13,779 nucleotides of DNA from Euryarchaeota archaeon UBA53. Its GTDB lineage: Archaea > Thermoplasmatota > Poseidoniia > Poseidoniales > Poseidoniaceae. The notes beneath the pieces were generated by a model, which saw only the letters and a list, made by a program, of their open reading frames with translations, did not search any database and was not told the DNA's origin. Below are positions 5,574 through 13,299 of the stretch, piece after piece; the stretch's first letter is position 1, and each line of letters starts with the position of its first letter. The stretch is taken from assembly GCA_002507425.1 (NCBI GenBank), contig DAZU01000044.1:6628-20406 (forward strand). The letters are read 5' to 3'. The position numbers were made by a program, and so were the translations under genes.

Positions 5574-7370
5574 ATGGACAGTAAACTAATGGCCTTAGGA
5601 ATATTTGCAATTCTGTTCGCATCTTCGCTAGCGGTGTTAATTCTTGATGATGAAGATAGTCAAGCTCAAGCTCCTGAAACTACTAATAAACACTCTCACA
5701 TAGGCGATCCTCTATTTCAGGGAGAAGATCATGACCACATGAATGCTAGCCAGCATACATTGGGGACTGACAATATAGAACAACTGGCATTCAACCCATT
5801 GACAACACCAGGTAACGCAGAAGTTTCAGTTGCCCGATCCCCTGATGGGCGAGTTTACACCTACCAAGCGGGATGGAATGATATGCACATCGTTGACGTG
5901 ACAAATGTTTCTGACCCTCAAGTAATGGGAGTCTATCATGATCCAAACACTCAAGTTTTGGATGTAAAGTATTTGGAGTACAATGGAGATGAATATGTTA
6001 TCTTGCAGAATCAGTTAGTTGATTCTGGTTATGCAGATCCTAATGTTGGAGAATGGAGCGACCCAGCTCAGGTATCTGTAACACTAGTGGATGTTACAGA
6101 CAAAACAAACCCTACATATGTAGACTCTTGGTATGATGTCGATCACCCAAGCGGACCTCACAACCTATACCCTCACATGATTGATGGCGAGTGGTATATA
6201 TTTGTAGCCAATCCAGATTATGAACAATGTGACTCAGCGGTAGGGGAAGCATGCGGAGGCGTGACAATAGCTCACTTGAATCTAAAGGGAAGCGCAGCCC
6301 AAGTCGCTCCAGGAACACCGGGCTCAGGTTTTGGTCATACAATCATCAAAGTGGGTGAATACGAGGTAGCATGGGAAACAACCAGAGGCGGTTGGATTTA
6401 CATTCATGACATGACCGTCCAAAAGTGGCCCGGAGAAGATACCGAAGATCCGCGATATGGTCGTACATTCATTTACGGGTCTTATTGGGAGGCCGGATTG
6501 AGAATCGGCGATGTCACTGATGTCCCTCATCCAGTCAATACACCAGAATTGTATTCTTTGATGGCATCAACCTGCAAAGCCGGCCAAGGAAACCCTGTAA
6601 TGTGTCGTTGGAGGGCGCCGGAAGTAGGTTCTTGGATGGATTTCCTAGACTTGGACGAAGACGGCCAACCAGACAGCGGCACCACTGGAAACGAAAACGG
6701 AGGCAGAGTCTCCTACATACACTATGCAGAACCCTTCCCCAACATGTTAGACGTTTCACATCTCGGGCTTGGTGATCAACCAAGACATTACGTTACAGCA
6801 GCAGTCGAATGTTTAGACTTGTATGTGGGAACTGGAATTGTATATTTCTTGGACACAACAAACTACTCCACAGAAAACGGGAATTTCAAATTCGAAATTA
6901 CAATGGTCAGAGATTGGGAGATACCATATGCAGAAGATCATTGTTTTGGCTCGAGCTGTGAAATAGACTCGCAAGCGGATGAGTGGTTACTCTTTAGCCC
7001 TCACAACCTAGACAGCGGATACTTTGAGACTACTGAAGATACCGACAAATCTCATGGTGGTAATTGGGATGCAAGGCTTTACATCTCACATTATCACGCT
7101 GGGCTATGGATTGTAGACGTAGAGACTCTAATTTCACCAGAGAACACGTCTAGGATTGATATTCACTTTGAAGCAACAGTTGGATATTATCTTCCATCCG
7201 GCCACCTCGATGGAACGCCTCTAGATAGTCAATATTACAACTTTGGATGGGTGCCATTCCTTTGGGCTGTGGAATTCCATGAAGGCAGGATATACGCATC
7301 ATGTATTTCTACCGGACTATATATCCTCCAATTAGATATTGACGAACCTTACATTGGAACGCCTGTTTGA
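5574..7370 (+). CDS. Exported LVIVD-type beta-propeller protein
   Basis: A 598-residue protein with an N-terminal hydrophobic segment (about residues 5-24, followed by DDEDSQ) acting as a signal peptide or membrane anchor, a His/Asp-rich linker (about 35-57) and a large beta-rich domain. Blades of the LVIVD type recur: MHIVDVTNVSDPQVMGVY (104-121), VTLVDVTDKTNPTYVDSW (169-186), WIYIHDMTVQKW (274-285), GLRIGDVTDVPHPVNTPEL (308-326), LWIVDVETL (511-519) and YILQLDID (583-590), giving at least six strands of a likely seven- or eight-bladed propeller. A DLDEDGQPD loop (359-367) has the spacing of a calcium-binding DxDxDG motif. Cysteines occur in possible disulfide pairs, and several N-x-S/T sequons are present. 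The family usually mediates surface or periplasmic binding; no catalytic site can be assigned. The gene is divergent from the membrane glycoprotein and may work with it. Confidence 0.82.
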   Translation: MDSKLMALGIFAILFASSLAVLILDDEDSQAQAPETTNKHSHIGDPLFQGEDHDHMNASQHTLGTDNIEQLAFNPLTTPGNAEVSVARSPDGRVYTYQAGWNDMHIVDVTNVSDPQVMGVYHDPNTQVLDVKYLEYNGDEYVILQNQLVDSGYADPNVGEWSDPAQVSVTLVDVTDKTNPTYVDSWYDVDHPSGPHNLYPHMIDGEWYIFVANPDYEQCDSAVGEACGGVTIAHLNLKGSAAQVAPGTPGSGFGHTIIKVGEYEVAWETTRGGWIYIHDMTVQKWPGEDTEDPRYGRTFIYGSYWEAGLRIGDVTDVPHPVNTPELYSLMASTCKAGQGNPVMCRWRAPEVGSWMDFLDLDEDGQPDSGTTGNENGGRVSYIHYAEPFPNMLDVSHLGLGDQPRHYVTAAVECLDLYVGTGIVYFLDTTNYSTENGNFKFEITMVRDWEIPYAEDHCFGSSCEIDSQADEWLLFSPHNLDSGYFETTEDTDKSHGGNWDARLYISHYHAGLWIVDVETLISPENTSRIDIHFEATVGYYLPSGHLDGTPLDSQYYNFGWVPFLWAVEFHEGRIYASCISTGLYILQLDIDEPYIGTPV

Positions 7371-7411
7371 GATATACCAGTTAGATTGATTTTCAAAGGC
7401 GAGTGAACTAA

Positions 7412-7783
7412 TTGGAATCGTCAGAGAAGCCGGATCAAATTTTCATACCGCCTGGTAATTTTCAACAGCCTGTAATACAGGGTGTTACACAGTCGATGCC
7501 TGGGCAAACTATCGTCATTAACAACGCAAGCAGTAATGGCATGGCGATAGCAAGTTTGGTGATGGGTCTTTTAGCAATAAGCTGTTTTTTGCTCGGTTTT
7601 GTGGTATGCTTAACTTTTCTAGTTAGTTGGATATTTGCTTTATTGGCAATAATATTTGGCCATATTGGGATGTCAAACTCAAAGTTTAATGGCGGTTCTG
7701 GTAGCTCTATTGTTGGTCTTATTTGTGGATATTTAACTCTCGCAGCATATATCCTGCCATTCCTACTTTTGTTGGCTGCCTAG
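7412..7783 (+). CDS. DUF4190-like small membrane protein
   Basis: A 123-residue protein: about 42 polar residues (several Gln/Pro), then three hydrophobic stretches (about 44-60, 62-84 and 100-122). The pattern MAIASLVMGLLAISCFLL ... ALLAIIFGHIGMSN ... SSIVGLICGYLTLAAYI is the signature of the DUF4190 family, which has no established function. The start is a TTG at 7412 directly after an in-frame TAA (7409-7411). A purine-rich ggcgagtg lies a few bases upstream and may act as ribosome binding site. The next in-frame Met would remove 28 residues but keep the domain. It follows the propeller gene by 41 bp on the same strand and could be cotranscribed. It is convergent with the GMP synthase subunit gene. 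Confidence 0.8.
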   Translation: MESSEKPDQIFIPPGNFQQPVIQGVTQSMPGQTIVINNASSNGMAIASLVMGLLAISCFLLGFVVCLTFLVSWIFALLAIIFGHIGMSNSKFNGGSGSSIVGLICGYLTLAAYILPFLLLLAA

Positions 7784-7803
7784 GGAGATAAAACGCAATT
7801 TGG

Positions 7804-8397
7804 TTATTCCACCCTCTCTGAATTTCTACATAAATTCACGAAATTTTCAAAAATTTCTTTTCCAAACTCGGAATCATTAACCTCTGGATGGAATTGCAAA
7901 CCAAATCTTGTACCATCACGATTTTCCATTGCTTGAATCTCACACGATTCGCTATACGCGGTTATAGTAAAGCCGCTGGGCAATATGTGCACCTCATCGT
8001 TGTGGCTTTCCCAAACAGTTTGCATCTCTGCAGTGTTAGCGAAGATAGCGCCTCCTCCGTTAACCAACTGTATCTTCATGGCCCCAAATTCAGGCTGAGG
8101 CGATTCTCTAGCATCACCTCCGTAATGACGTGCCATAAATTGATGACCAGCACAAATTCCTAAAATCGGGATATCTAGTTCCAGAAACTCGGAGCAGTTT
8201 CCCAAATCGCCGCTTAAACCGATTCGAGCGGCTCCGCCAGATAGAATTAGACCATCCAATTGTCTTAACTCGCTAACAGGTGTTGTATTTTCGATAATCT
8301 GGGTATCAACCCCTAAATATCTCAACATACGCCACTCTCGGTGAGTCCATTGGCCACCATTGTCTACAACATCAATGATTAACTTACGACTCTCCAT
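7804..8397 (-). CDS. guaAA: GMP synthase [glutamine-hydrolysing] subunit A (glutaminase subunit)
   Basis: Class I glutamine amidotransferase that releases ammonia from glutamine for the separate ATP-pyrophosphatase subunit, converting XMP to GMP. The split form is typical of archaea. From the ATG at 8397 it has 197 residues (family usually about 185-190). Motifs: VVDNGGQWTHREWRMLRYLG at the N-terminus, SGG oxyanion region, GICAGHQ with nucleophile Cys82 (the usual Leu after Cys is Ala), VWESHNDEV, and FHPEV with His170 and Glu172. An ATG at 8430 would add 11 residues (FICSYTHAGT...). The family starts just before VVDNGGQ, so I prefer 8397. However, an AT-rich box centred near 8451 sits about 21 bp from 8430, so the longer form is possible. 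The synthetase subunit is not in this window. Divergent from the RpoP-like gene. Confidence 0.92.
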   Translation of the reverse strand: MESRKLIIDVVDNGGQWTHREWRMLRYLGVDTQIIENTTPVSELRQLDGLILSGGAARIGLSGDLGNCSEFLELDIPILGICAGHQFMARHYGGDARESPQPEFGAMKIQLVNGGGAIFANTAEMQTVWESHNDEVHILPSGFTITAYSESCEIQAMENRDGTRFGLQFHPEVNDSEFGKEIFENFVNLCRNSERVE

Positions 8398-8492
8398 GGT
8401 CCCAGCGTGTGTGTAACTGCAAATGAACATTACTTGTGAAAAAGGACATATTCAAAGAGGAGAGGTAGTACGGAGAAACATAGGTGAGGGTA

Positions 8493-8660
8493 TTGGCTGA
8501 GGTTGTAGTAGATTACAAATGCGCTGACTGTGGCGCTATACAGAGTTTCACTAGAGACAGAGAAGGAAAATGGCAACCCTCTATGACTTGCAAGGCATGT
8601 GGATCGAGAATATTCGTAAAACTCCGCAGGACAGGTCACAAAATAATTAACGCTGAATAA
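8493..8660 (+). CDS. rpoP: RNA polymerase subunit P-like zinc ribbon (RpoP/Rpb12)
   Basis: A 55-residue basic protein from TTG 8493 to TAA 8658-8660. It has a zinc ribbon with C10-x2-C13-G (YKCADCGAI) and C33-x2-C36-G (TCKACGSRIFVKLRR), ending in a basic tail (RRTGHKIINAE). The second knuckle followed by SRI-F-hydrophobic-basic and the K-I-I-x-A-E tail match archaeal RpoP, the Rpb12 counterpart of the core RNA polymerase. A purine-rich ggtgaggg lies just before the TTG and could be its ribosome binding site. An in-frame GTG at 8484 directly after a TAG would add three residues. RpoP homologues usually start with MAE/MA, which favours the TTG. A related ribosomal or other ribbon cannot be fully excluded. 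The clamp-loader gene follows after 54 bp. Confidence 0.72.
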   Translation: MAEVVVDYKCADCGAIQSFTRDREGKWQPSMTCKACGSRIFVKLRRTGHKIINAE

Positions 8661-8714
8661 AATCTAATTTAGCCACCGAGGGGTTGAAAGACTTCTTACA
8701 TTTGAACCGTAATC

Positions 8715-9851
8715 ATGGCATCTTGGCTTGAGAATTACACCCCCTCAAGATTTGATGAATTAGCCATGAATGACAATTTGAAAGATACTCTGAAAAAAGT
8801 TGCAATTCAAGCAAACCCCCCCCATCTCATTATTGCTGGTCCATCTGGTGTTGGTAAAACTGCAGCATGGAGACTTATCGCAAGACAGATGTTAGGCCCT
8901 TCTTGGAAAGCGACATCTCATATTCTTCAGGCAAGGGATTTAATGAAAACCTCAGGGGCGATGGCTAAATTCGAAGAATTTCTCCGACCCGAAGGGACTT
9001 CTTCTGGGGATACACTTGCCGGACGCTCCTCGCTGGACTCATTCGATTCGAATATAATTCAAGCAACGCAGGGAGATATCCCGCCGGCGGGCCTAGAAAA
9101 TTACGAATATCACAATGAAGGCTACAACCAAATATCCCGCTTGATTATTATCGAAGATGCGGACTACCTTGGACCAACAAGGCAGCCCTACCTACGCCGT
9201 ATGATGGAAAATAACTCTACTACGAGTCGATTTGTTTTTACAGCTCGGTCCCCATCACGATTGATTGATGCACTTAGGTCTCGCTCAAAGCAAATTAGAA
9301 TTCCTTCAACCCCAAGTCATATCATAATCAATCGATTGGAGGCGATAACAAAGTCTGAAAATCTAACACCAGCAAGGGGCATCTTAGGCGACATAGCCCA
9401 TGTTTCAAATGGAAATTTACGACGGGCGATTTTTTTGCTTGAATTAATGGCGCGTAATCAGACGCTAAAGGATAGAAAAGAGTTGCAAAAAATAGTTGCT
9501 GCCACCACAATTGTTGGTATTCAACGCGTATTAGAGGAAGCCTTGAGAGGTAGGATACATGATTGGGTATGGGAGAAAAAAGGGGGGAGAAATAAGCGCG
9601 TGTTGAAAGGAGCCTTAGGAAGCTTAGATGAGGTGATGAATGAGCACGCATTGGAACCGGAAGATGTGGTAAATCACATGCACAAGTTACTTACAACGGG
9701 AAGACTTCTTCTCGATGAGCTAATGCTATGCGATTTATTGGATGCACTAGCAGAATGCGACGTGAATATGCAAACTTCATCCTATGGTAGAATTCAGTTA
9801 GAACAATTTCTTCATAATGTGAAGAGAATATCTTCTGCATATAGTAACTAA
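8715..9851 (+). CDS. Replication factor C small-subunit-like clamp-loader AAA+ protein (divergent paralog)
   Basis: A 378-residue AAA+ ATPase of the sliding-clamp loader family, which opens and loads PCNA onto primer-template DNA. The N-terminus SWLENYTPSRFDEL (3-16) matches the W-x-E-K-Y-x-P start of RFC subunits. Walker A is GPSGVGKT (42-49); Walker B is IIIEDAD (144-150), with Glu-Asp in place of the usual Asp-Glu; sensor 1 lies in the strand SRFVFTAR (171-178); SRS (189-191) stands where most subunits have the SRC motif with the arginine finger; sensor 2 is GNLRRAIF (233-240). A poorly conserved insertion (about 70-138) separates Walker A and B, making it longer than typical archaeal RFC-S (about 320). 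The C-terminal region (about 255-378) is a helical collar. It may be a second small subunit beside a canonical RFC-S elsewhere. The stop is 3 bp from the convergent tRNA-Arg. Confidence 0.85.
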   Translation: MASWLENYTPSRFDELAMNDNLKDTLKKVAIQANPPHLIIAGPSGVGKTAAWRLIARQMLGPSWKATSHILQARDLMKTSGAMAKFEEFLRPEGTSSGDTLAGRSSLDSFDSNIIQATQGDIPPAGLENYEYHNEGYNQISRLIIIEDADYLGPTRQPYLRRMMENNSTTSRFVFTARSPSRLIDALRSRSKQIRIPSTPSHIIINRLEAITKSENLTPARGILGDIAHVSNGNLRRAIFLLELMARNQTLKDRKELQKIVAATTIVGIQRVLEEALRGRIHDWVWEKKGGRNKRVLKGALGSLDEVMNEHALEPEDVVNHMHKLLTTGRLLLDELMLCDLLDALAECDVNMQTSSYGRIQLEQFLHNVKRISSAYSN

Positions 9852-9854
9852 GAG

Positions 9855-9928
9855 CGGACACGGCAGGATTCGAACCCGCGATCTGTGGCTTAGGAGGCCA
9901 CCGCCTTATCCAGCTGGGCCACGTGTCC
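9855..9928 (-). tRNA. tRNA-Arg (anticodon CCT), CCA not encoded
   Basis: The minus-strand cloverleaf has acceptor GGACACG/CGTGTCC, anticodon stem GTGGC/GCCAC with loop CTCCTAA (anticodon CCT, reading AGG), and T arm GCGGG-TTCGAAT-CCTGC. The discriminator is G at 9855. The following bases (minus strand CTC) are not CCA, so the end must be added by the nucleotidyltransferase, unlike tRNA-Asp in this window. No intron. The 3' end lies 3 bp from the stop of the clamp-loader gene on the opposite strand. No clear TATA box is seen 25-30 bp upstream. The gap 9929-10016 holds only scattered AT-rich bases (9965-9990). Confidence 0.96.
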
Positions 9929-10016
9929 ACTTGGCCCTACAAGCCTCCTTTCAACAACCTATCGCTAAGTTAAACTTCCAAAAGTAACTTACAGAAGATT
10001 AACCTGCCTTGATGCA

Positions 10017-11555
10017 ATGAGTCCTGAAAATGAGAAGAAAGTAGTGATTGGCAAGTCGCCAGCCCTACCCAATCCATACAGCAAGGACTTCGATAGGGCC
10101 GAGGATTCAATATCAAATACTCTACTAGACTACCAGTCTGCAGAACACCACAGGGTGAGGTTTGGAAGACTAGCAAGAAATTCATGGATTCTGCTAACAA
10201 GAAAAACAGTAGGCCTATTGATGGCAATGACCGCGCTTGCTGGCGTTATTGCCCCAGACCACCCCTTGACAAGGCCGACTTTGATGATAATTCTCTGGAT
10301 TCCAATGTTAGTAATATCTATTGCTCCATCATTTATTGCTGGAGAAAGAGGAATGACGTCGCTGATATTGCGGTCATCATTATGGAAACAAGAAGCCATT
10401 GTTAAAGGGTCGAAACGCGACATGATGGCAGAACCAGGGATGGACAGGATAAAAGCAGGCCTGAATGATATTAGACTTCATAACGCGACAGCATCAGCAC
10501 TTGCAGGAGTATCAGTCTTCCTACTAATTTTGGCAGCGGGTTTAAATCCCAGCGGTTTAGCTTACAACCTTGTTCTTTTAATCACACTAGCGTCTAGTTT
10601 AGCATTATCATTTCATGCTATTTTTACCTCAGATGACATAAGGAAATTAGGAGATGAATTGCCTTATTTGGTTATGCACTCACCTACACACCACCCCATG
10701 AAACTTGACACAATTTTGGGAGATTTAGTCTATGCCCATTTGGATCCTGACCATTCACAATTATGGAGTATTTGGGAAAGCAAATTAGCCGATGCACTTC
10801 TTCCAGGGGTAGACAAGTTGCAGGCTAGAGAAAGGCTACTGTATCTCCTACACCTGAATAGCAGGGGAGACTTAGATAGTGAACAAACAATGTATGAATT
10901 GAAAGAATTCATCAAGCCAATGGAGATTCAAAAACTATTACTTGAACCAGATGAACAATTTAATTGGACCAAATTACAGAGGCTAATCGCACACGCAAGA
11001 GCGTGGCAAGTAGAAGTTTTTGATTTGTTAGATAGGTTACAAAATGATTTACTTGCGGGTTCTTCAACTATTACCGGTAGAGATTGGAGAATGGATATAG
11101 CATTAGCTTCTCAGTGTAGTAATCATACAGGCCATCTGTTCATTGCTCTAAATAATCAGACAGAGATTGACCGACATCTAAGAGTCGAGGTAGTTGTTCC
11201 CGGAGGGATGCCAGAAAACCAAGTTCATCGGTTCGAACTACCGGCCTGTCTAGGCCCAGAGGGACCGGTAAAAATTACAGATCCCTTGGTTGAAGATGCC
11301 CTTGATTGGATGCCTAGATATTTGGAGAAAGGAATCATCCTCTGGATAGGCGTTGCATGGGCAGAATCGGTTTATGGTAGGAGAAATGTTCACATTATAC
11401 TGCGTGATGATGACAACTCTGTATTGGACTCTAGAATCATTGAAACTGAGGTTTTAGCCGGAGAGAGCGCGATATCACGAAGGAGGTTGAAGCGAATGTT
11501 GGATGCTAGACTCATCGGAGACAAACCAGTCCCAACAATTGGAAACTCGTCCTAA
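10017..11555 (+). CDS. Membrane protein with four N-terminal helices and a large soluble C-terminus, unknown
   Basis: A 512-residue protein that I do not recognise. Residues 1-55 are hydrophilic and presumably cytoplasmic. Hydrophobic segments lie at about 64-80, 87-104, 158-175 and 181-203, arranged as two hairpins separated by a basic loop of about 50 residues (110-157). Residues 205-512 are soluble: a mainly helical, charged region (to about 360) and then a beta-rich region (about 370-490) with alternating hydrophobics, ending in a basic helix and polar tail. There are no cysteine clusters, nucleotide-binding loops or catalytic signatures. The ATG at 10017 is preferred because the ATG five bases upstream is followed immediately by a stop. 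It is divergent from tRNA-Arg and is followed after 69 bp, in which I see nothing, by the flavoprotein gene. Confidence 0.85.
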   Translation: MSPENEKKVVIGKSPALPNPYSKDFDRAEDSISNTLLDYQSAEHHRVRFGRLARNSWILLTRKTVGLLMAMTALAGVIAPDHPLTRPTLMIILWIPMLVISIAPSFIAGERGMTSLILRSSLWKQEAIVKGSKRDMMAEPGMDRIKAGLNDIRLHNATASALAGVSVFLLILAAGLNPSGLAYNLVLLITLASSLALSFHAIFTSDDIRKLGDELPYLVMHSPTHHPMKLDTILGDLVYAHLDPDHSQLWSIWESKLADALLPGVDKLQARERLLYLLHLNSRGDLDSEQTMYELKEFIKPMEIQKLLLEPDEQFNWTKLQRLIAHARAWQVEVFDLLDRLQNDLLAGSSTITGRDWRMDIALASQCSNHTGHLFIALNNQTEIDRHLRVEVVVPGGMPENQVHRFELPACLGPEGPVKITDPLVEDALDWMPRYLEKGIILWIGVAWAESVYGRRNVHIILRDDDNSVLDSRIIETEVLAGESAISRRRLKRMLDARLIGDKPVPTIGNSS

Positions 11556-11624
11556 TAGAGAGAAGTTATCGGGCGAGGTGCTTATCACATGGTGTCTTTT
11601 AGCCCTGCTCAAGGCGTGGTCTAA

Positions 11625-13250
11625 TTGGAGGCATGGGACACGATCGTGATAGGTGACGGACCGGCTGCTCTCAGAGCAGCATCAGCAGCCGCTAGTTTAG
11701 GAGTATCAACGTTGATGATGTCAGCAGATAGCTTGGGGACTGGCGATACAGTGGCCTTAGACGGCATAGCAGCCCCACTGAAGGAGAGCACTATCAACTC
11801 ACATCGCAATGACACAATAACTGCTGGTAATTTTTTATGCGATCAGGACATCGTCTCGACTCGTATTTCACAAGCAACCAGACAGGTTGATCTTCTAGAG
11901 AGATGGGGGGTAATCTTCCGGCGAGACGCTGATGGAATACCGCTTGTACGAAGAGCGTCAGGACACACGCTACCCAGATTAGCCGGTGCAGGGGATGCGA
12001 TGGTTCGTGAAACACAGCAAGTTTTGGAAGAGCAGTGCATGAAACACGGTGTTGTCAGGAGAGGAGATCAAATACCTCTAGACTTAATACACACAGATGA
12101 ACAAGTTCACGGCTTAGTCTGCTTAGACATGACAACGGGAACCGTAAATTCACTTCAAGCAAAAACAGTGATAATTGCAGATGGCGGATTTGAAGGCATT
12201 TGGAATAATTCGACAATCGGTTTGGGATTAGATTTAGCGTATAGAGCAGGATTAGCAATCCGGAATTTGGAATTTGTAGAGTGGTCGCCTTTGTCAGTAT
12301 CAGGTTCAAACGTAGTCTTACCTATTGGCATCCTTGCCGATGGAGCAACAATACACCACCCCAACGGAACTTTACTCGAGGTCGATGACTTTGCAGATAT
12401 AAACACGCTAGCAGAATCAATTGGTGATCAAAAGGTGGTTCTTGATGCAAGAAATATCGGGGCTTCCAAAGATTGGTGGGCCCAAACATCTGAGATTTTG
12501 TTGACAAGGTTAGGAATAAACATGGAAAAGCAGACAATTCCCATAAGCATTCGTCCGAGTTCAACTCTAGGCGGCATAACAACGGATGAGCATAGCAGAG
12601 CAATTTCAGGCAAGTGGTCACGGTGGTTTACTGGGCTATATGCAGCCGGAGACTCAGCATGTTCTGGGCTCCACGGCACAGGTACAATTGCAGGCAATAG
12701 ACTTCTTGATGCGCTTGCGGGAGCAGTTGCAGCTGGTGAACACGCAGCTGAATTTGCTAAGAAAACTAAATTCAGTGGTAGGGCAGCACTTGAAGCAGCA
12801 CTCGGTACCGCTGAAGCGGATATTGATGTTGATTTAGCAGTAGCAGACTCCGGACCCGTTCAAAGAACTGGAGCTATCTTTGCAAAGTTATCAGAAATAG
12901 CGAATGCAAACCTAGGCGTAATTAGAGATAAGTCTGGTTTGGAGAGCGCAATTGAGCAATTAGAAGATTTGGAGGTTGATTTAGAAAAATTGCACATAGA
13001 CGATAATAGCCGATTATTCAACACAAATTTACTAGAGGCTTTGAGGCTCAAAGCCGGGGTAAGACTTGCGAAAGGCATGGCTATCAGTGCGCTTGCTAGA
13101 ACAGAAAGTAGAGGCAGCCATAAGAGGTCCGATTTCATAGAAACGGACCAAGAACAATTGCACCACATACTGGTGGATTTCAAAGGAAACGTGTCACAAT
13201 TAGCGATTAGAAAAGGAGCGTCGGGGTCCTGGATATTATCGCCAGAGTAA
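11625..13250 (+). CDS. SdhA/FrdA-family FAD flavoprotein with degenerate active site
   Basis: A 541-residue FAD protein of the succinate dehydrogenase/fumarate reductase/L-aspartate oxidase superfamily. The Rossmann FAD loop is TIVIGDGPAALRAA (6-19). The second FAD region is GLYAAGDSACSGLHGTGTIAGNRLLDALAGAVAAGEHAAE (starting at 337). The C-terminal helical domain carries ESRGSHKRSDF (494-504), typical of the family. Key positions differ by eye alignment: the covalent-FAD His position is Asp41 (GDTVALDGI), the substrate/catalytic His of the FHPT motif is Ser221 (EFVEWSPL), the His before the GGI turn is Ser (SSTLGGI), and the Arg of HGANRLGG is Thr353. It is therefore unlikely to be a working succinate dehydrogenase. 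No iron-sulfur or membrane-anchor subunit gene is adjacent. The start is a TTG directly after an in-frame TAA (11622-11624); no ATG is available near the FAD loop. Oxidoreductase with unknown substrate is the safest name. Confidence 0.85.
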   Translation: MEAWDTIVIGDGPAALRAASAAASLGVSTLMMSADSLGTGDTVALDGIAAPLKESTINSHRNDTITAGNFLCDQDIVSTRISQATRQVDLLERWGVIFRRDADGIPLVRRASGHTLPRLAGAGDAMVRETQQVLEEQCMKHGVVRRGDQIPLDLIHTDEQVHGLVCLDMTTGTVNSLQAKTVIIADGGFEGIWNNSTIGLGLDLAYRAGLAIRNLEFVEWSPLSVSGSNVVLPIGILADGATIHHPNGTLLEVDDFADINTLAESIGDQKVVLDARNIGASKDWWAQTSEILLTRLGINMEKQTIPISIRPSSTLGGITTDEHSRAISGKWSRWFTGLYAAGDSACSGLHGTGTIAGNRLLDALAGAVAAGEHAAEFAKKTKFSGRAALEAALGTAEADIDVDLAVADSGPVQRTGAIFAKLSEIANANLGVIRDKSGLESAIEQLEDLEVDLEKLHIDDNSRLFNTNLLEALRLKAGVRLAKGMAISALARTESRGSHKRSDFIETDQEQLHHILVDFKGNVSQLAIRKGASGSWILSPE

Positions 13251-13299
13251 TAATTTTGCCAACCCCAAATCTTTGAGGCTGAGGCTCCGTGGAAGGTTC

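Noticed and set aside
7784..7803. Intrinsic terminator between the convergent DUF4190 and GMP synthase genes
   Set aside because: The 20-bp gap has no hairpin and no T-run.
8430..8639. Minus-strand 69-codon frame over the RpoP-like gene
   Set aside because: The opposite strand encodes a clean zinc ribbon with RpoP-type motifs; the minus frame has no recognisable features.
11625..13250. Annotation as a functional succinate dehydrogenase/fumarate reductase subunit A
   Set aside because: Catalytic His/Arg and the covalent-FAD His appear to be replaced, and no SdhB or anchor gene is adjacent.
13273..13299. TTG start extending the HIT protein by nine residues
   Set aside because: HIT proteins start close to the LFEKII segment, and the ATG at 13300 fits; the extension is an Arg-rich stretch without family support.
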